This document shows, piece by piece, positions 44,308-53,421 of a stretch of DNA of 64,000 nt. The DNA is from an uncultured Bacteroidota bacterium. GTDB taxonomy: Bacteria > Bacteroidota > Bacteroidia > UKL13-3. The notes under the pieces were generated by a model. It saw only the letters and a program-made list of their open reading frames with translations. It did no database searches and was not told where the DNA came from. Made by a program: the position numbers and the translations under genes. The first letter of the stretch is position 1; each line of letters opens with the position of its first letter. Where the stretch lies: NCBI GenBank assembly GCA_903897855.1, contig CAIUDH010000052.1, forward strand, positions 1 through 64,000, read 5' to 3'.

Positions 44308-45222
44308 ATGGGACAATTATTACCTGTCATAAAAAATTTTGCATGGTTTATCGACGATGCCCTCGTACTTAAAGAACCCCTGCTCGACTTTGATGAGAGC
44401 CCCGTGATGGGCATCGCCGAAGACCTCGACGATAAAATAAAATATTCGGAAGCCTCAAGCCCTGAAGCCTATGCAACAGAGCTCGCCGCAAGAAAAACAG
44501 AAGCTTTGGAGAATTTAAAAAACCTAGAGATTACCTATGATGTGCAAGAAGTGAACGGTGAAAAAGTAATTGTTGCCAGTGGACAAGAATTTGCCTCAGA
44601 GAAAATATTAGACACTTCTTTTCTCGCAAAAATACATCAAGAATTAGGCTCCGAACAAGTTGCTATCGGTATCCCCTTTCAAGGCCTCCTCATCGCCATC
44701 TCCAACGGCTCTGCCGAGCTGCTCAATAAATTTCCTAGCGTAATTAAAAAGCATTACGATAATCCACAAGCGGATAAAATTTCTGACAGAGTATTTCTTT
44801 CGGTTAACGCCAGCATCGTTGCGCATGCTGGAGTAGATGCTAACGCGCAAAAAGCGGCAGTACCGGAACCTTGTTTTGTGCAAACCATGACCCTTACAGG
44901 AGCTACTGAAAAAGATTTAGAGTTCGTGACTTTTATTGGTCATCAAGACTTGCTTGAGCTGCGCGCTACATTCAATAAAACATATCAGGAACTACTCATA
45001 AAATGCTCGGCCGAAGAGGCCATTAGCGGCATCCTGAAATTTATGATTATCCCTGAAATTATTCAAAAAAGTGATGGCTTAATTAATTTGTGCCTTGAAT
45101 TGGCTTCGAGCTTCAGTGACGTCGAAACAGTATCGTCGGCCGCCCCTACCTTAACTCACCTGAAGGTTGTTTTTAGTTACGACCAAGACGATATTTTGGC
45201 AGAGCAGAGTTATACCATCTAA
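44308..45222 (+). CDS. Unidentified cytoplasmic-type protein
   Basis: A 304-residue protein that I do not recognise. There is no signal peptide and no long hydrophobic helix; it is acidic at the start (DDALVLKEPLLDFDESP), helical at about 50-75, and has a mixed alpha/beta core with GSEQVAIGIPFQGLLIAIS followed by KHYDN and ISDRVFLSVNASIVAH (about 115-170). That core order weakly recalls DUF1444/YtpQ proteins, but I would not assign it. A C-terminal part (about 190-304) begins CFVQTMTLTGATEKDLEFV. It is alone, with its own promoter, between two giant secreted-protein genes, so no neighbour tells its role. Confidence 0.8.
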   Translation: MGQLLPVIKNFAWFIDDALVLKEPLLDFDESPVMGIAEDLDDKIKYSEASSPEAYATELAARKTEALENLKNLEITYDVQEVNGEKVIVASGQEFASEKILDTSFLAKIHQELGSEQVAIGIPFQGLLIAISNGSAELLNKFPSVIKKHYDNPQADKISDRVFLSVNASIVAHAGVDANAQKAAVPEPCFVQTMTLTGATEKDLEFVTFIGHQDLLELRATFNKTYQELLIKCSAEEAISGILKFMIIPEIIQKSDGLINLCLELASSFSDVETVSSAAPTLTHLKVVFSYDQDDILAEQSYTI

Positions 45223-45407
45223 ACGAAATTGTCAAACCTAAAAAAGCACCTTAAAAGGAACCAAGGGAGAGATAAGAAGATTGCCTTTAAGAGATATCGA
45301 AAATAATAATTAGGTTTTTTTTAGCTCCAAATGAACCCGAAAATCATTACTCTTGATTTATTATGAAGTCTGCTGATGATGCCAATGCAATAGGCCCAGC
45401 TGCAAAC

Positions 45408-45435
45408 TTGTCAAGAAAACATTTACATATCTTTG
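45408..45435 (+). promoter_or_regulatory. Promoter of the 45501 giant gene
   Basis: TTG at 45408-45410, 17 bases, then TATCTTTG at 45428-45435. It lies inside the longer open frame that begins at 45363, and so supports translation from the ATG at 45501. Confidence 0.55.
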
Positions 45436-45500
45436 ACGCCACAATCAGAATTCGCAGTCCTTATACGTTTCCATTAACACTAAACATTAAACCTCATTCA

Positions 45501-48500
45501 ATGCAGCACCTCTATTTACCCTTAAAAAGAAATTTTAAAAAGTCGTTACTTGTTTCAATTCTTACCCTGTGCCTTTTTGCCACAGCAACGCTACAAGCAA
45601 CACCCTTAGCTGGAAATTATACGGTAGGATCAGGTCAAACCTATGCCACCATCACCGCTGCCATAGCCGATTTAACCACGAATGGCGTTAGTGCAGCCGT
45701 TACCTTCACCTTAACTGATGCTACTTACTCCACTGCTGAAACTTTCCCCATAAGTATCGGTGCCTTCGCTAACGCCTCGAGTACGAATACCGTCACCATA
45801 TGCCCTTCGGCTGGAAATAGTGGAGTTAGTATTACCAGTGCAAACACGACAGCTACTTTTATTTATAATGGTACCTCTTTCTTTTCCATTGATGGCCGAC
45901 CAGGAGCCACTGGCTCGACCAGTGTTCTTTCCATCACTAACACCAGCACCACGGGTGTTGCCATTAAAATAACCAATGACGCGTCCAATAATTTAGTAAC
46001 CTACTGCAATGTATGTGGCCAAAACACAACCTCTGTGCCCTCTATAACCACGGCAGCAGGGGTCATATTCATTAATAGTGCCAATGCAACCTCGCTCGCA
46101 GGAAACGACAAAAACACCATTTCCTATTGTAATATTCATGGTACCGGCACCACTACCTCCACCTTCCCGAGCATTGGCATCTGCGCTTTTGGTACTCAAA
46201 CCACGACCGGTTCCTATAATGATAGCTGTACTATAAGCAACTGTAATATTTATGATGTATTCAATGCCACCTTGGCTGCAACGCATATAAAAATCGACTT
46301 GGGAAATACGGCATGGAATATTTTGAATAACCACTTCTATCAAACAACCTCTATAAACTACGCCACTAGTGCCGCCGTTTATCGGGCCTTATGGGTTACT
46401 CCCAATGTTTCCAATATCGCTAATGCTGCCAATGGATTTGTGATTAATGGCAACTTTATTGGGGGAAGCACGGCTGCAGGCACCGGCACCTTAACCATGA
46501 CAGGTACTTCAACCTACGCCTTTTGGGCCATGGATATATCGGTAGGGCTAGGCACCCCTACTTCCCTTCAGAACAACACCATCACAAATATTGATATCAC
46601 TACCGCTAACACGGGTTCGACAGCCTTGGAAGGAATTAATATTGCCAATGGCAACGCGAATGTTGGTACTGTAACAGGGAATATATTCGGATCCAGCTCA
46701 TCCACGCCCGGAATCACTTTTACAGCATCCGCCAATACTAGCGGGCTTATTGGCTTTCGTACCGGTGGCGGAACAAACAATGTAATTAACATCTCCAACA
46801 ATATTATTGCTGGAATCGTCCTTAACTCAGCCACCAGCGTGGCCGCCATCTTCAACGGTATCGCAGCTTCGGGAGGCACCACCGTAAATATCACCAATAA
46901 TATTATTGGAAGCGCCACGGTGGCCAATAGCATCAATGCCGCAAGTGCTTCCACCAGTGCTTCTATACAATCGATGAGAGCAATTATTGCAAATGGCACC
47001 GGTACCAGTGGTACAATTTCGGGTAACCTCATCGCAAATATGAATACGAACTCGGTGGCCACCGGCACCCAAGGCAGTTCGATGGCCGGCATCACTGTAG
47101 CGAGTACGGCCGGGGCCTATTCGATAACAGGAAATACTATTCGAAACTTAAGCAGTTCAGGGCAAACCAGTGCAGGAGGCTCCACCTCTCCTATTGTCGC
47201 GATTGTTTACGCCTCAACCACTGGTCCTGCAATTATTTCAGGCAATAGTATCCATTCGATGAAACTCACCCATGGAATCACCACGGCTGTAACCAATATC
47301 ATCGGAATTTATTATGCCGGACCAACAGGTAATTCGAATACGATTGAGAAGAACTTCATACACAGTTTATCTATTACCTCCTCTGACACAGCTCTCGCCT
47401 ATGTTAGAGCAATTTCTCTCGCCTCAGGCAACGCCACGGTGCAGAACAATTTCATTAGATTAGGTTACGATGAAACAGGGGCAGAAGTTGGAAAAACAAT
47501 TTTAATGGCGGGTATCAATGAAGATGGTGGAATAAATTCAATTTATTATAACAGCATTTACCTTGGAGGTACAGTGAGTGTGGGTTCCTCAAACAGCTAT
47601 GCTTTCATCACAGCACTTGGTTCGGTGGGACGTGAAATTATAAATAATAATTTCGTGAATACACGGTCGAACACCGCTGGAAATGGAAAACATTATGCCA
47701 TTAAACTAAATGGAAGTTCCGGACAGTCTATTAATGCTAATAATTATTGGACCGGCACTAATTTCCTTTCACAAAATAACAGTACCAATATCACTTCCTT
47801 AAGTCTATGGCAAGCAGCCACGGCGCAAGATAGTATTAGTGTTTCTGCGAGTCCCAATTTTAAAAATGCTACCGGTAGCTCAACCACCCTTGATATGCAT
47901 ATTGATACCGCCGGCATGGCAGTTTCTTATTTGGAATCGAGTGGATTAACTATTGCCAGTACCACCAAAGATTTTGATAATGACACCCGCCCTGGCCCAA
48001 CAAGCAGTGTAAAAGGTGGTGGAACGCGTCCCGATATTGGTGCCGATGAATTCGACGGGGTGCCCCGTACACCCTGCTCCAACTCCACTGCTGGTAATGC
48101 AATTTCTTCTTTAGACACCATTTGTGCAGGGGGCTCGGCGACACTGAATTTAAGCAGTTCCACCGGACTTGGAGTGGGCAATTCCTATCAATGGCAATCG
48201 TCGGCCAACGGAGTGAATTATTCCAATATAACTGGTGCCAATCAAATTCCATATACCACCACCGGATTAACTTCCACGACTTACTTTCGATGTGTTCTCA
48301 CCTGTTATTTTGGATCTACTTCTTCCAATTCAGCGGCTAAAAAAATAACGGTAATAAACCCACAGATTACCTCCACAACGCCTGGATCTACTTGCGGAGC
48401 GGGTACCATCGTGTTAGGAGCTACAACTTCACTTGGCAAAATAAACTGGTATGCAAACGCCACCGGAGGAACGGTTTTAGATACAGGCATTACCTTTACG

Positions 48501-50282
48501 ACTCCATTACTTTCAACAACCACCACGTACTATACTGATGCCGTTTATAACGGTTGTGCTTCTAGTTCAAGAACCGCTGTCGTGGCTACCATTAAGACCA
48601 TTCCAACGATTACAGCAGCCAATTCCAATAGCCTCTGTGGTCCGGGGCCAGTAATGCTTTCAGCCACCACCAGCGCTGGCACTATCGATTGGTATGCTGC
48701 AAGCACCGGCGGCGCTTCATTAGCCACTGGAATTTATTTTACCACGCCATCTATTACTTCCACAACAACCTATTATGTAGAAGTTACGGCCAATGGCTGC
48801 ACGTCAGCTTTCCGAACTCCTGTCATTGCCACTATTATTCCTTTACCTACCATTACGTCGGTAACCCCTGCTGGCACCTGTAGTTCAGGGTCGATTGTAC
48901 TGCATGCCACCGCCAATTCGGGAACCATATCTTGGTTTGCTGCTTCAGGAGGAGGCACCCCTTTAGACACCGGTACTACCTTTACAACACCGGTGCTTTT
49001 TGCTCCCACCAATTATTATGTTGAAGCACAATTAAACAGTTGCACCTCGGCTACACGCACCTCTGTACTTGCCTCCATTTATTCCAATCCAAACATTACC
49101 GGAACCACTTCTGCCAGTGGCTGCCTAGGCGACAAATTAACGCTTGGAGCTTCGGCTAGCGCAGGAGTTATTAATTGGTATACGGCGGCCACGGGTGGCA
49201 CTTCCATTGCTACAGGAGTCTCCTTCACCACCCCCTCCTTAACCACCACCACCACGTATTATGTTGACGCTACCGCCAATGGCTGTACCAGCAGTTTTAG
49301 AACGCCTGCTAAAGCAACCATTAACCCGATACCAACCATTAGTGCGGTCATCTCAGCCTCTTCCTGTGGCCCTAAAGCGCTCACCTTAGAGGCATCGGCC
49401 TTGAGTGGCATTATTTATTGGTATGCCGACTCCACTGGAGGCACGGCTTTAACGTCGGGCATCACCTATACCACTCCCTTACTAACCACCACTACCAAAT
49501 ATTATGTTGAGGTAAAGGAAAACAATTGTAGCTCTTACCCTCGTACTGCCGTGGTAGCAAAAATTACCAAAATACCCACTATTACCTCAACTATACCAGC
49601 CTCCAGTTGCAAACCAGCCGCGCTTAATCTGAGTGCCACCGCAAGTGCTGGGGTGGTGAGATGGTACAGTGTTCCGTTTGGAGGCAGCGTCCTAAATACA
49701 GGCACAAACTATACGACAGGCCTCATTAATAGTACAACCACCTATTATATTGAAGCCATGGATAGTGGATGTGTGTCGGCCTCCAGAACAGCCCTTGATG
49801 CAACCATTTTCCCGGCTATAAACAAATCAACCACCCTGAACGGATTTACCATTAGTGCGGTGGCCAACGGCATAAACTATCAATGGCTCGACTGTGATAA
49901 AAGCTACTCTCCTATTGCGGGAGCCATAGGCCAAAATTTTACCCCAACACAAAATGGAAATTATGCAGTGAGTCTGAAAAATTCGAACTGCACAGATACC
50001 TCAGCATGTGTGGCAGTAACCAAAATAGGGATTGACCCTCTAGCGAAACAGTATGAAATTTCTGTATCTCCGAATCCTGCCAATGCTTTTTTTGTATTAA
50101 AAGCAGAGACTCGTTTTGAAGGAAACAAATTTAACCTCACCGACATTCTAGGTAGAATTGTATTAAGCGGCGTTATCGAAGCGGGAAATCAAAAAATAGT
50201 GATCGAGCAGTTAGTACCGGGAATTTACCTTTTGAATGTAGAGAGTAAAAATAAAATGTCGTTTCGGATTATGAAAAATTAG
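45501..50282 (+). CDS. Giant T9SS protein: beta-helix plus six Ig-like repeats
   Basis: About 1593 residues from the ATG at 45501, chosen because MQHLYLPLKRNFKKSLLVSI begins a long signal peptide ending near LQATP and a promoter lies just upstream. Residues about 40-870 are Ser/Thr/Asn-rich short repeats (NTISYCNIHGTG, GNTIRNLSSSG, GNSIHSMKLT), a right-handed parallel beta-helix like those of surface-bound polysaccharide-active or adhesive proteins. An Ig-like unit follows (about 870-950), then six closely related Ig-like repeats of about 81 residues (955-1438), a further beta domain, and a T9SS type-A sorting domain (EISVSPNPANAFFVLKA to MSFRIMKN). No catalytic residues are recognised. A surface adhesin or scaffold is likely. 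Confidence 0.87.
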   Translation: MQHLYLPLKRNFKKSLLVSILTLCLFATATLQATPLAGNYTVGSGQTYATITAAIADLTTNGVSAAVTFTLTDATYSTAETFPISIGAFANASSTNTVTICPSAGNSGVSITSANTTATFIYNGTSFFSIDGRPGATGSTSVLSITNTSTTGVAIKITNDASNNLVTYCNVCGQNTTSVPSITTAAGVIFINSANATSLAGNDKNTISYCNIHGTGTTTSTFPSIGICAFGTQTTTGSYNDSCTISNCNIYDVFNATLAATHIKIDLGNTAWNILNNHFYQTTSINYATSAAVYRALWVTPNVSNIANAANGFVINGNFIGGSTAAGTGTLTMTGTSTYAFWAMDISVGLGTPTSLQNNTITNIDITTANTGSTALEGINIANGNANVGTVTGNIFGSSSSTPGITFTASANTSGLIGFRTGGGTNNVINISNNIIAGIVLNSATSVAAIFNGIAASGGTTVNITNNIIGSATVANSINAASASTSASIQSMRAIIANGTGTSGTISGNLIANMNTNSVATGTQGSSMAGITVASTAGAYSITGNTIRNLSSSGQTSAGGSTSPIVAIVYASTTGPAIISGNSIHSMKLTHGITTAVTNIIGIYYAGPTGNSNTIEKNFIHSLSITSSDTALAYVRAISLASGNATVQNNFIRLGYDETGAEVGKTILMAGINEDGGINSIYYNSIYLGGTVSVGSSNSYAFITALGSVGREIINNNFVNTRSNTAGNGKHYAIKLNGSSGQSINANNYWTGTNFLSQNNSTNITSLSLWQAATAQDSISVSASPNFKNATGSSTTLDMHIDTAGMAVSYLESSGLTIASTTKDFDNDTRPGPTSSVKGGGTRPDIGADEFDGVPRTPCSNSTAGNAISSLDTICAGGSATLNLSSSTGLGVGNSYQWQSSANGVNYSNITGANQIPYTTTGLTSTTYFRCVLTCYFGSTSSNSAAKKITVINPQITSTTPGSTCGAGTIVLGATTSLGKINWYANATGGTVLDTGITFTTPLLSTTTTYYTDAVYNGCASSSRTAVVATIKTIPTITAANSNSLCGPGPVMLSATTSAGTIDWYAASTGGASLATGIYFTTPSITSTTTYYVEVTANGCTSAFRTPVIATIIPLPTITSVTPAGTCSSGSIVLHATANSGTISWFAASGGGTPLDTGTTFTTPVLFAPTNYYVEAQLNSCTSATRTSVLASIYSNPNITGTTSASGCLGDKLTLGASASAGVINWYTAATGGTSIATGVSFTTPSLTTTTTYYVDATANGCTSSFRTPAKATINPIPTISAVISASSCGPKALTLEASALSGIIYWYADSTGGTALTSGITYTTPLLTTTTKYYVEVKENNCSSYPRTAVVAKITKIPTITSTIPASSCKPAALNLSATASAGVVRWYSVPFGGSVLNTGTNYTTGLINSTTTYYIEAMDSGCVSASRTALDATIFPAINKSTTLNGFTISAVANGINYQWLDCDKSYSPIAGAIGQNFTPTQNGNYAVSLKNSNCTDTSACVAVTKIGIDPLAKQYEISVSPNPANAFFVLKAETRFEGNKFNLTDILGRIVLSGVIEAGNQKIVIEQLVPGIYLLNVESKNKMSFRIMKN
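48363..49814 (+). repeat. Six tandem Ig-like coding repeats
   Basis: Six successive units of about 242 bases each encode the pattern PTIT-(20 residues)-W-Y/F-A-x-xGG-(15)-FTTP-(9)-YYV-(6)-C-(3)-RT. Each unit keeps two Cys and a Trp. They match the Ig-like modules common between T9SS cargo domains; the DNA copies have diverged, so this is an old expansion. Confidence 0.85.
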
Positions 50283-50519
50283 GTTCCTTCACCTGGTTTT
50301 AGGCAATCCTAAAAAATTATCTTCACGAAAGTTTCGGCAAACCTTTCAGTGAATATTTATTGGCTTTAACAGGAGGAAAAGCAAATAAAAAAAATTGCTC
50401 CAGCCCCTTTTATTGATGGAGTTGGTCAAGTTGGGCCTTGGGATAGACTCCCTTTTTGTCAGTAAGAATACGTGTCAAACTCATCTTTTATATGACGCGT
50501 AGAAGAAGAAAAATGTAAC

Positions 50520-53339
50520 ATGACCGCTATGACTAGATTAATCCTATTTACTATCTTGTTTTTGACATGCACTCAAATTCGTTCTCAATCTCTGAGTGTA
50601 AGCGGCAAAATAATGGACGAGACAAAAAACCCGACCATCGGCGTTACTGTAATTCTATTGAATCACGACTCTTCATTTTTAAAAGCAAGCACCACCGATG
50701 AGAGTGGGCTATTTAAAATTGAACGCCTTTCGGCCAACACTTCTTATATGTTAAAAATTATTTACATCGGCTATAACCCAACTTATAAATTATTTCATGT
50801 AATCGATGCTCCCGTCGACTTGGGCCCCATTTATTTGATTCCGAATTCGAAAATCCTCAAACAGGTGGAGGTGGAGGGCAAAGCCCCTTTGGCTACTCAA
50901 AATGGCGATACCACAAATTATAATGCCAACGCCTATAAAGTGAATAAGGACGCTACCGCTGAAGATCTGGTTACGAAGATGCCTGGCGTGACGGTGGTTG
51001 ATGGTAAAGTACAAGCCCAAGGTGAAGACGTAAAGCAAGTATTGGTTGACGGGAAAGCTTTTTTTGGCGATGATGCCAGTGCAGTGCTAAAAAACTTACC
51101 TGCTGAAGTCGTGGATAAAATTCAGGTGTTCGACAAAAAAAGTGACCAGGCACAATTCACCGGCGTTGACGACGGAAACACCTCAAAGACCATAAATATT
51201 GTCACAAAAATTCAGTTCAGAAATGGAACCTTTGGAAAAGTTTATGCCGGAGCTGGATTGGAAAATAAGTATAAAGCAGGTGGTTCGGTGAATATTTTTA
51301 AAGACAACAGACGCATCACGGTTCTTGTACAATCGAATAACATTAATGACCAAAATTTCTCCAGTGAAGATTTGGTGGGGGTGGCCAGCAGCGGTGGGGG
51401 TGCGGGTGGGCGTGGGCGTGGTGGAAATCATGGTGGAGGACCCGGTGGACCGGGAGGACAAAATTCAAATACCGCTGATAACTTTTTAACCAATACCCAA
51501 AATGGAATCAATACGCCTACCGCCTTGGGCCTCAACTATAGTGATAAATGGGGGAAGAAAACAGAAATATCGGGCAGCTACTTTTTTAACCAAACCAAGA
51601 ACAATTCGGTTTCAACCCTTTCACAGCAATATGTTCTAGGCTCAAACAATGGTCTGGTTTACCAAGAAAGCAACCAATCCGATTACACCAATCAAAACAA
51701 TCGTATCAATCTAAAATTAGAAACAAAACTCGACTCCCAAAATGCCATCACTTTTCAACCACGACTCTCCTTTCAAACCAACGATGGTTCGAAAACCTTG
51801 ATGGGCGAAAATAGGAGAAATGGCGTCGACCTTAGTAGCACGAAAAACACTTCTGCTTCAAACCTATTGGGCTATTCCATCTCATTACCTGTTTTATACC
51901 GCCATTCGTTTCCAAAAAGAGGCCGCACCTTCTCCATTAATGCCACACCTGCTTTCACTAAAAACACAGGAGAGAGCACGCTCATCACCAACAATCTTTA
52001 TTATAACGATACCTCTATCATAGGCGATACCATAGATCAGAAGTCGAACACCTATAAAAACGGAAACTCTATAAGCAGTAATATCACCTACACCGAACCC
52101 CTAAGCAAAACCAGTTTTCTATCATTCACCTACTCCAATAGTTACGCACAAAATTATTCGTCGAAAAAAACCTATAATAAAAACAATCTTTCCAGTGAAT
52201 ACAATGATTTGGACTCGTTGTACACCAATGTTTTTAGAAGCCAATATCAAACACAATCGGGAGGCATTGGTTATCGCTACCAAAAGGAGAAGATCAATAT
52301 CTTTGTAAATGCGGCCTATCAAAGGTCCCTACTCGATAAAGACCAAGAAATACCAACGGCTTATACCCTTGCCAAAACCTTCAACTCCATCTTGCCCTCC
52401 GCCATGTTGATGTATAAATTTACAGCACAGAAAAACCTACGGATCTTTTATAGAACAAGCAATAATGCTCCAAGTATTGATCAACTTCAAGAGGTCATCA
52501 ATAATTCAAATTCGCTACAGCTAACCACAGGCAATCCCGATTTAAAGCAGGATTTTCAACAAAATCTCAACTTGCGTTACTCCGCAGTTAATACCAAAAA
52601 AGCAAATTCTTTCTTTGCCTTACTGGGTGGTAATTATGCCACTAATTATATTGGAACCAGCACTTTAATTGCCAATAAAGACACTTTCGTTTATAATCAA
52701 ATTTACTTGCCGCGAGGCTCTCAAATACAACGCCCCATTAACTTAGATGGCTATTTCTCTTTGCGCTCCTTTGTGAATTACACGTTCCCCATCTCGAAAA
52801 TAAAAACAAATATCAGCTTTAATTTATTGGGTAATTATAACCGAATTCCTGGATTCATAAACAACGAAAAGAATTTTGCCAACACCATGAACAGTTCGGT
52901 TGGTCTTGTGTTGAGCAGTAATATTAGCGAGAAAATTGATTTTACCGTTTCTTCTAACTCTGCCTATAGTAACACGGCAAACTCGTTACAAACTTTTTCT
53001 AACACCACCTATTTTAATCAAAACTCGAAGGTGAAAATAACCTTTAGCCCAAGTAAAAGCCTGGTACTCTTTACCGAATATTCGAATCTGAAATATACGG
53101 GGTTAACAGCCGCGTATAATCAATCCATCTCTTTATGGAATGCGGCTATTGCTTATAAATTCATGAAAAATAAAGAGGCTGAATTCCGACTCAGCGCGAA
53201 TGATATTTTGAATCAGAATAATAGCATACAACGCACCAATACCGAAAGCTATACGCAAGATCTGCAAACCAATGTACTGAATCGCTTTTACATGCTTACC
53301 TTTAACTATAATTTCAAAAAGTATAAAAGCAAAAGGTAA
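50520..53339 (+). CDS. Outer-membrane beta-barrel protein with carboxypeptidase-regulatory-like domain
   Basis: A 939-residue outer-membrane protein; an ATG three codons later (50529) is also possible. Signal peptide to about residue 22 (IRSQS), then a CarboxypepD_reg-like domain (about 24-110, SVSGKIMDETKNPTIG), a plug-like region (about 115-235, with DLVTKMPGVTVVDGKVQ and VLVDGKAFFGDD) and a large barrel of the OMP_b-brl_3 type. At about 290-315, in what should be a surface loop or the early barrel, lies a Gly/Arg-rich stretch of some 26 residues (nt 51386-51462). It resembles TonB-dependent receptors, but a clear TonB box is not seen and the substrate is unknown. Confidence 0.88.
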   Translation: MTAMTRLILFTILFLTCTQIRSQSLSVSGKIMDETKNPTIGVTVILLNHDSSFLKASTTDESGLFKIERLSANTSYMLKIIYIGYNPTYKLFHVIDAPVDLGPIYLIPNSKILKQVEVEGKAPLATQNGDTTNYNANAYKVNKDATAEDLVTKMPGVTVVDGKVQAQGEDVKQVLVDGKAFFGDDASAVLKNLPAEVVDKIQVFDKKSDQAQFTGVDDGNTSKTINIVTKIQFRNGTFGKVYAGAGLENKYKAGGSVNIFKDNRRITVLVQSNNINDQNFSSEDLVGVASSGGGAGGRGRGGNHGGGPGGPGGQNSNTADNFLTNTQNGINTPTALGLNYSDKWGKKTEISGSYFFNQTKNNSVSTLSQQYVLGSNNGLVYQESNQSDYTNQNNRINLKLETKLDSQNAITFQPRLSFQTNDGSKTLMGENRRNGVDLSSTKNTSASNLLGYSISLPVLYRHSFPKRGRTFSINATPAFTKNTGESTLITNNLYYNDTSIIGDTIDQKSNTYKNGNSISSNITYTEPLSKTSFLSFTYSNSYAQNYSSKKTYNKNNLSSEYNDLDSLYTNVFRSQYQTQSGGIGYRYQKEKINIFVNAAYQRSLLDKDQEIPTAYTLAKTFNSILPSAMLMYKFTAQKNLRIFYRTSNNAPSIDQLQEVINNSNSLQLTTGNPDLKQDFQQNLNLRYSAVNTKKANSFFALLGGNYATNYIGTSTLIANKDTFVYNQIYLPRGSQIQRPINLDGYFSLRSFVNYTFPISKIKTNISFNLLGNYNRIPGFINNEKNFANTMNSSVGLVLSSNISEKIDFTVSSNSAYSNTANSLQTFSNTTYFNQNSKVKITFSPSKSLVLFTEYSNLKYTGLTAAYNQSISLWNAAIAYKFMKNKEAEFRLSANDILNQNNSIQRTNTESYTQDLQTNVLNRFYMLTFNYNFKKYKSKR

Positions 53340-53400
53340 AGCATTTTTAATGAACGATCACCAGCATGAAGCGCAAGTCGCAAATCGGATTTGAAAATGT

Positions 53401-53408
53401 TACCTTCG
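53401..53408 (+). promoter_or_regulatory. -7-like element of HI0933-type flavoprotein gene
   Basis: TACCTTCG, 13 bases before the ATG at 53422. Confidence 0.35.
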
Positions 53409-53421
53409 CATCACCAAATAA

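Noticed and set aside
46568-47095. Long minus-strand frame rich in Val/Ala/Ile (175 codons)
   Set aside because: It is the antisense of the Ser/Thr/Asn-rich beta-helix gene; the composition is a complement artefact.
48363-49814. Regular repeats that might suggest a CRISPR array
   Set aside because: They are long diverged coding repeats in frame, not short identical repeats with spacers.
50297-50314. Small TTTTAGG/CCTAAAA hairpin after the 1593-residue gene
   Set aside because: Stem of 7 bp and no T tract on the coding strand; not a convincing terminator.
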